DNA of 64,000 nt from Flavobacterium sp. (lineage in GTDB: Bacteria > Bacteroidota > Bacteroidia > Flavobacteriales > Flavobacteriaceae): the NCBI RefSeq assembly GCF_024710485.1, contig NZ_JANJUQ010000038.1, positions 62,001 to 126,000 on the forward strand, read 5' to 3'. Positions 61,070-64,000 of this stretch are shown one piece after another. The notes below the pieces were generated by a model, which was given only the letters and a program-made list of their open reading frames with translations, was not told the origin of the DNA and ran no database searches. The number at the start of each line of letters is the position of its first letter. The stretch's first letter is position 1. Made by a program: the position numbers and the translations under genes.

Positions 61070-63358
61070 ATGAAAAAAATTACGTTACTGATTTTTTGCT
61101 TTGTATCACTGTTCTCAGCAGCGCAAAATCAATCTTGCGACTTACTCAGAGAATTAAGCGAAACCAAAATTATTTACGATCGGGTTTTCGGTATTTCCAA
61201 CGCCACTCAAAGGCTACAAACCGAAATCAGTTCGAATGATTTTCTTCAAGTTTACCACGAAATACAAAGGGCCGATTTTTTGTCGCGTTTGCCTAAAGTC
61301 GAAGTACTGAGAGAAGCTGCCAAGTTAGGAGCCGTGAAAAACGAAATTCCTCTCGGAGTTTTAATAACCGATTTCGAAAGCTTAAGCCCCGATGCGATTC
61401 AAAAAGGTGCTGTTTTTTTGAATGCCCAACAACAATACCAACTTAAGAATGGCGCGACAGCTATTTTTCAACGCCACGCTTTGAATATGATATCACCGTT
61501 GGTTCTCAAATCCAAAACCAATGTGGTGACTTTCGTTTTGAAAGACGAGTTTATTTTCAACACTACCGCTCGAATCATTAGCAACATTGCTTACCAAACC
61601 AGTGAAGATAAAGAATGGAGAACTATCAAGCAAAACCAACCTTTTACCATTCATTTCAATAACGATGGCCAACAAACAGTAAATTGTCGTATTCAATTTA
61701 GCAATGGTGAAACGGTTCATCAAACATTTGTCATTCAGGTTGCAACTGGATTTAACAGTACCGCCAGAAACAATCAAAACTCCTATGCACCAAATGCGAT
61801 TAATACGGTAACGGCCACCATTCCATACCAAGGTTTTGGGGAAACTGCCGCTTTCTTAGGTCAAGGTGAATACGAGATTTTTCCCGATACTGTTGACGGT
61901 ATTTTGGACAAACCGGTTTTTTTAGTAGATGGTTTTGATCCGGGCGACTCCAGAAATATTCCTGCTTTATATGCCAGTTTAAATTACGGTACCAATCAAA
62001 ATTTAGCCGATTACTTAAGATCACTCGGATTTGACATTGTTTTGGTGAATTTTCCAAACTATATACGTCCAAACTCTACTGTAGTAGTTGATGGAGGTGT
62101 AGATTTTATACAAAGAAATGCGTTTGTTTTGGTGCAAATAATTAATCTCATTAACGCACAAAAAGTAGGTGTTGAGAAAAACGTTATCATCGGACCAAGT
62201 ATGGGCGGATTGATTTCGCGTTACGCGTTACGCTACATGGAAATGAATAATTTGGATCACGACACTCGTTTGTACATTTCGTTTGATTCACCACACCAAG
62301 GAGCTAACGTCCCTATTGGCTTCCAACACCTGTTTAATTATATGGCCTACGGACCCTTAGGCAGCACAGCAGTTCAACCGGTAGTGGACGGTTTAATTAA
62401 AAGTCCTGCGGCCCGACAAATGTTGATAGATCATTTAGAAGGTCATTTACAAACCGGAAGCGCTTTTGAATTCAACACTGCAAGCAATTCATTGTTACCA
62501 ACCGGAGCACCTAACTTTAGAAACGCGTTTCAAAATGAATTGAACACTATGGGATTCCCTACTACCGTAAGAAACGTTTCTATTGCTAACGGAGCCGGAA
62601 ACGGAACTATGAATTACACTCCGAATTTTGAGGTAATGAACCATACCTTCAACGTAAATTCTACACAACGCGCCATCATAAACCTGCGTTTTACCCCTGC
62701 AGCAAATCAAACGAATCAAGTGAGCCGATTCCGCGGACAAGCTTTTCTTTTTACTTGGCTAACTGTTTATGAAAGTTTAGCGAATTCTAAAGCCCCGACA
62801 GATACTGACGGATTGGACACAGCTCCAGGTGGAAGATTTGACATGAGTGGTTTTCAAGCCGATTTGGGAACCGACCCTTTATTAACGGAGTTCTTTAATA
62901 ACTTAAACGCTGATTATTTTACATTTATTCCCACTTGGAGTTCGATGGCTATCTCCGGAACTAACAATTTGTATGCTCCGGTCACCGGTTCATCAACAAC
63001 TCCGTTTGTGGCATCTTCAATACCAACAGTTAATGAAAATCACGTGACTTTAAACTCCAACAACGTGACTTTTGCTTTGAATGAAATTATCAGTGGCGCT
63101 TTATCTACCAATGACCAAGTACTAACTTCACTTTGGATCAAAAATCCGGCTGACAAAACCATCGAAATCAATAGTGATTACAGTATAGAAAATGCGGCTA
63201 TTACAGTAACTGATATGTTAGGCAAAATCATTTATAGTGTGAAGCATCAAAACATCAACGGAACACTTGAGATTCCGGTGACCTTAACCAAAGGCATTTA
63301 CCTGATAAACATCAATACCGAAAACGGAAGCATCACCAAAAAGATCATCAAAAACTAA
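61070..63358 (+). CDS. Large secreted alpha/beta hydrolase-like protein with a type IX sorting tail
   Basis: A protein of 762 aa. The start is at ATG 61070 (MKKITLLIFCFVSLFSAAQ, a signal peptide); the frame is open 12 codons further up. The middle (about 290-470) has a lipase-like fold: VFLVDGFDPGDSRNIPALYA, GFDIVLVNFPNYI and the nucleophile elbow GPSMGGLISRYALRYM with a following SFDSPHQGANVP. The last 70 residues (from IEINSDYSIENAAITVTDML to TKKIIKN) form a type A C-terminal sorting domain, so it should leave through the type IX system to the surface or medium. The substrate is unknown. Confidence 0.85.
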   Translation: MKKITLLIFCFVSLFSAAQNQSCDLLRELSETKIIYDRVFGISNATQRLQTEISSNDFLQVYHEIQRADFLSRLPKVEVLREAAKLGAVKNEIPLGVLITDFESLSPDAIQKGAVFLNAQQQYQLKNGATAIFQRHALNMISPLVLKSKTNVVTFVLKDEFIFNTTARIISNIAYQTSEDKEWRTIKQNQPFTIHFNNDGQQTVNCRIQFSNGETVHQTFVIQVATGFNSTARNNQNSYAPNAINTVTATIPYQGFGETAAFLGQGEYEIFPDTVDGILDKPVFLVDGFDPGDSRNIPALYASLNYGTNQNLADYLRSLGFDIVLVNFPNYIRPNSTVVVDGGVDFIQRNAFVLVQIINLINAQKVGVEKNVIIGPSMGGLISRYALRYMEMNNLDHDTRLYISFDSPHQGANVPIGFQHLFNYMAYGPLGSTAVQPVVDGLIKSPAARQMLIDHLEGHLQTGSAFEFNTASNSLLPTGAPNFRNAFQNELNTMGFPTTVRNVSIANGAGNGTMNYTPNFEVMNHTFNVNSTQRAIINLRFTPAANQTNQVSRFRGQAFLFTWLTVYESLANSKAPTDTDGLDTAPGGRFDMSGFQADLGTDPLLTEFFNNLNADYFTFIPTWSSMAISGTNNLYAPVTGSSTTPFVASSIPTVNENHVTLNSNNVTFALNEIISGALSTNDQVLTSLWIKNPADKTIEINSDYSIENAAITVTDMLGKIIYSVKHQNINGTLEIPVTLTKGIYLININTENGSITKKIIKN

Positions 63359-63388
63359 AAAAAGCCTCTCGATCGAGAGGCTTTTTTA
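63357..63388. terminator. Bidirectional terminator between the sorted hydrolase and rsmG
   Basis: A 20-base perfect palindrome AGCCTCTCGATCGAGAGGCT (63363-63382) is flanked by an A-run and a T-run. The genes on both sides converge on it. Confidence 0.9.
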
Positions 63389-64000
63389 TGGCTTAAATTG
63401 TAACGGTAAATGCACTACTTTTTTGGTTTCGAAAAAAGAATCAGAGAAAAAGTCGGCTATATTGTATTCGGTGGCTTTCGGAAAATCTTTTAATTCTACG
63501 GTTAAATCGCCACCTTTTAAATACAAAATACCGTTATGTAAGGTGTGTTTGTTTTGCTTTTTAATTTTGTCTTTCACCCAACCATAAAAATCAGGCATAT
63601 TGGTCACGGCTCTGCTGACGATAAAGTCGTAGTCGCCTTTTACATTTTCGGCTCTCATTTGTTCTGCTTTGACATTTTTCAAACCCAAACTTTCAGTAAC
63701 CGCTTGTACCACTTTGATCTTTTTAGCAATAACGTCAATCAGGTAAAAACGCGTTTCGGGGAATAAAATAGCCAAAGGAATCCCGGGAAACCCGCCGCCT
63801 GTACCTACATCTAAAATGTAAGTTCCGGGTTCAAAAGGTTGGATTTTGGCAATGGCCAACGAATGTAAAACGTGTTTGGTGTACAATTCGTCGATGTCTT
63901 TTCGGGAAATAACGTTAATCTTCGCATTCCAATCGTGATACAGCGCTTCCAATTTCTGAAACTGTAAAAGCTGATTATCAGTAAGATTAGGAAATTGTTT
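63386..64000 (-). CDS. rsmG: 16S rRNA (guanine(527)-N7)-methyltransferase, 5' end outside the window
   Basis: Methylates G527 of 16S rRNA. Family segments are NAKINVISRKDIDELYTKHVLHSL, the SAM loop ILDVGTGGGFPGIPLAILF (both shown in part), FYLIDVIAKKIKVVQAV and DYDFIVSRAVTNMPDF. The frame is open from the first marked start (a TTG at 63952) to the window edge and reads KQFPNLTDNQLLQFQK, which fits the family N-terminus. So the gene continues beyond 64000 and only a few residues are missing. Confidence 0.95.
   Translation of the reverse strand, partial: KQFPNLTDNQLLQFQKLEALYHDWNAKINVISRKDIDELYTKHVLHSLAIAKIQPFEPGTYILDVGTGGGFPGIPLAILFPETRFYLIDVIAKKIKVVQAVTESLGLKNVKAEQMRAENVKGDYDFIVSRAVTNMPDFYGWVKDKIKKQNKHTLHNGILYLKGGDLTVELKDFPKATEYNIADFFSDSFFETKKVVHLPLQFKP

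Overview
The window is chromosomal DNA from a member of the Flavobacteriaceae, most likely a Flavobacterium-like gliding bacterium. The evidence is low G+C composition, a primary sigma factor without region 1.1, many promoters of the Bacteroidetes type (TAnnTTTG at -7), the gliding genes gldB and gldC, a type IX secretion plug protein and a cargo protein with a type A sorting tail, and a dcw cluster in Bacteroidetes order. I see no insertion sequence, prophage or CRISPR array. It reads as a core-genome segment with a few small accessory oddities.

Layout. 1-3.2 kb: the end of pnp (its start lies outside the window), then rpoD. 3.2-5.4 kb: an intergenic region with stacked hairpins and a structured repeat, then rpe, an M90-type metallopeptidase and tRNA-Arg(TCG). 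5.4-22.3 kb: yqeY, then the division and cell-wall cluster on the minus strand (transcribed mraZ, rsmH, ftsL-like, ftsI, murE, mraY, murD, a broken four-helix-bundle gene, ftsW, murG, murC, ftsQ, ftsA, ftsZ). A phased repeat array that looks like an MraZ operator precedes it. 22.6-29 kb: alpha/beta hydrolase, engB, gldC/gldB, nadE, an orphan response regulator and dnaG. 29.1-32 kb: an ECF sigma factor, a membrane anti-sigma-like protein, a small secreted protein and a beta-barrel protein in one operon. 32-43.7 kb: housekeeping and envelope genes (DUF5694 protein, polyprenyl synthase, lipoprotein, rlmN, O-methyltransferase, PAP2 phosphatase, TatA-like, M1 peptidase, two secreted proteins, pepE, tRNA-Gly, GNAT, L,D-transpeptidase-like). 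43.8-49.2 kb: a CBM9/beta-barrel protein, gpmI and a CoA-transferase. 49.3-55.8 kb: a tight six-gene run of leucine-rich repeat protein, TerC, TetR, an ABC protein with decayed ATPase motifs, HlyD and TolC. 55.8-64 kb: map, a methyltransferase, the type IX plug protein, apaG, pruA, a large secreted lipase-like protein with a type IX tail, and rsmG running off the end.

The best candidates for something new are: (1) a structured intergenic element present twice (about 3397-3505 and 5944-6047), with conserved arms around different perfect hairpins; (2) the six-gene exporter operon, whose ABC protein keeps Walker A but has lost the Q-loop, signature, Walker B and switch-histidine residues; (3) a DNA primase without any zinc ligands in its N-terminal domain; (4) the 10-bp-phased operator before mraZ; (5) the ECF operon, whose anti-sigma-like gene carries a heptanucleotide repeat that could shift the frame. 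Family names come from recognising conserved motifs by eye; no database search was run.
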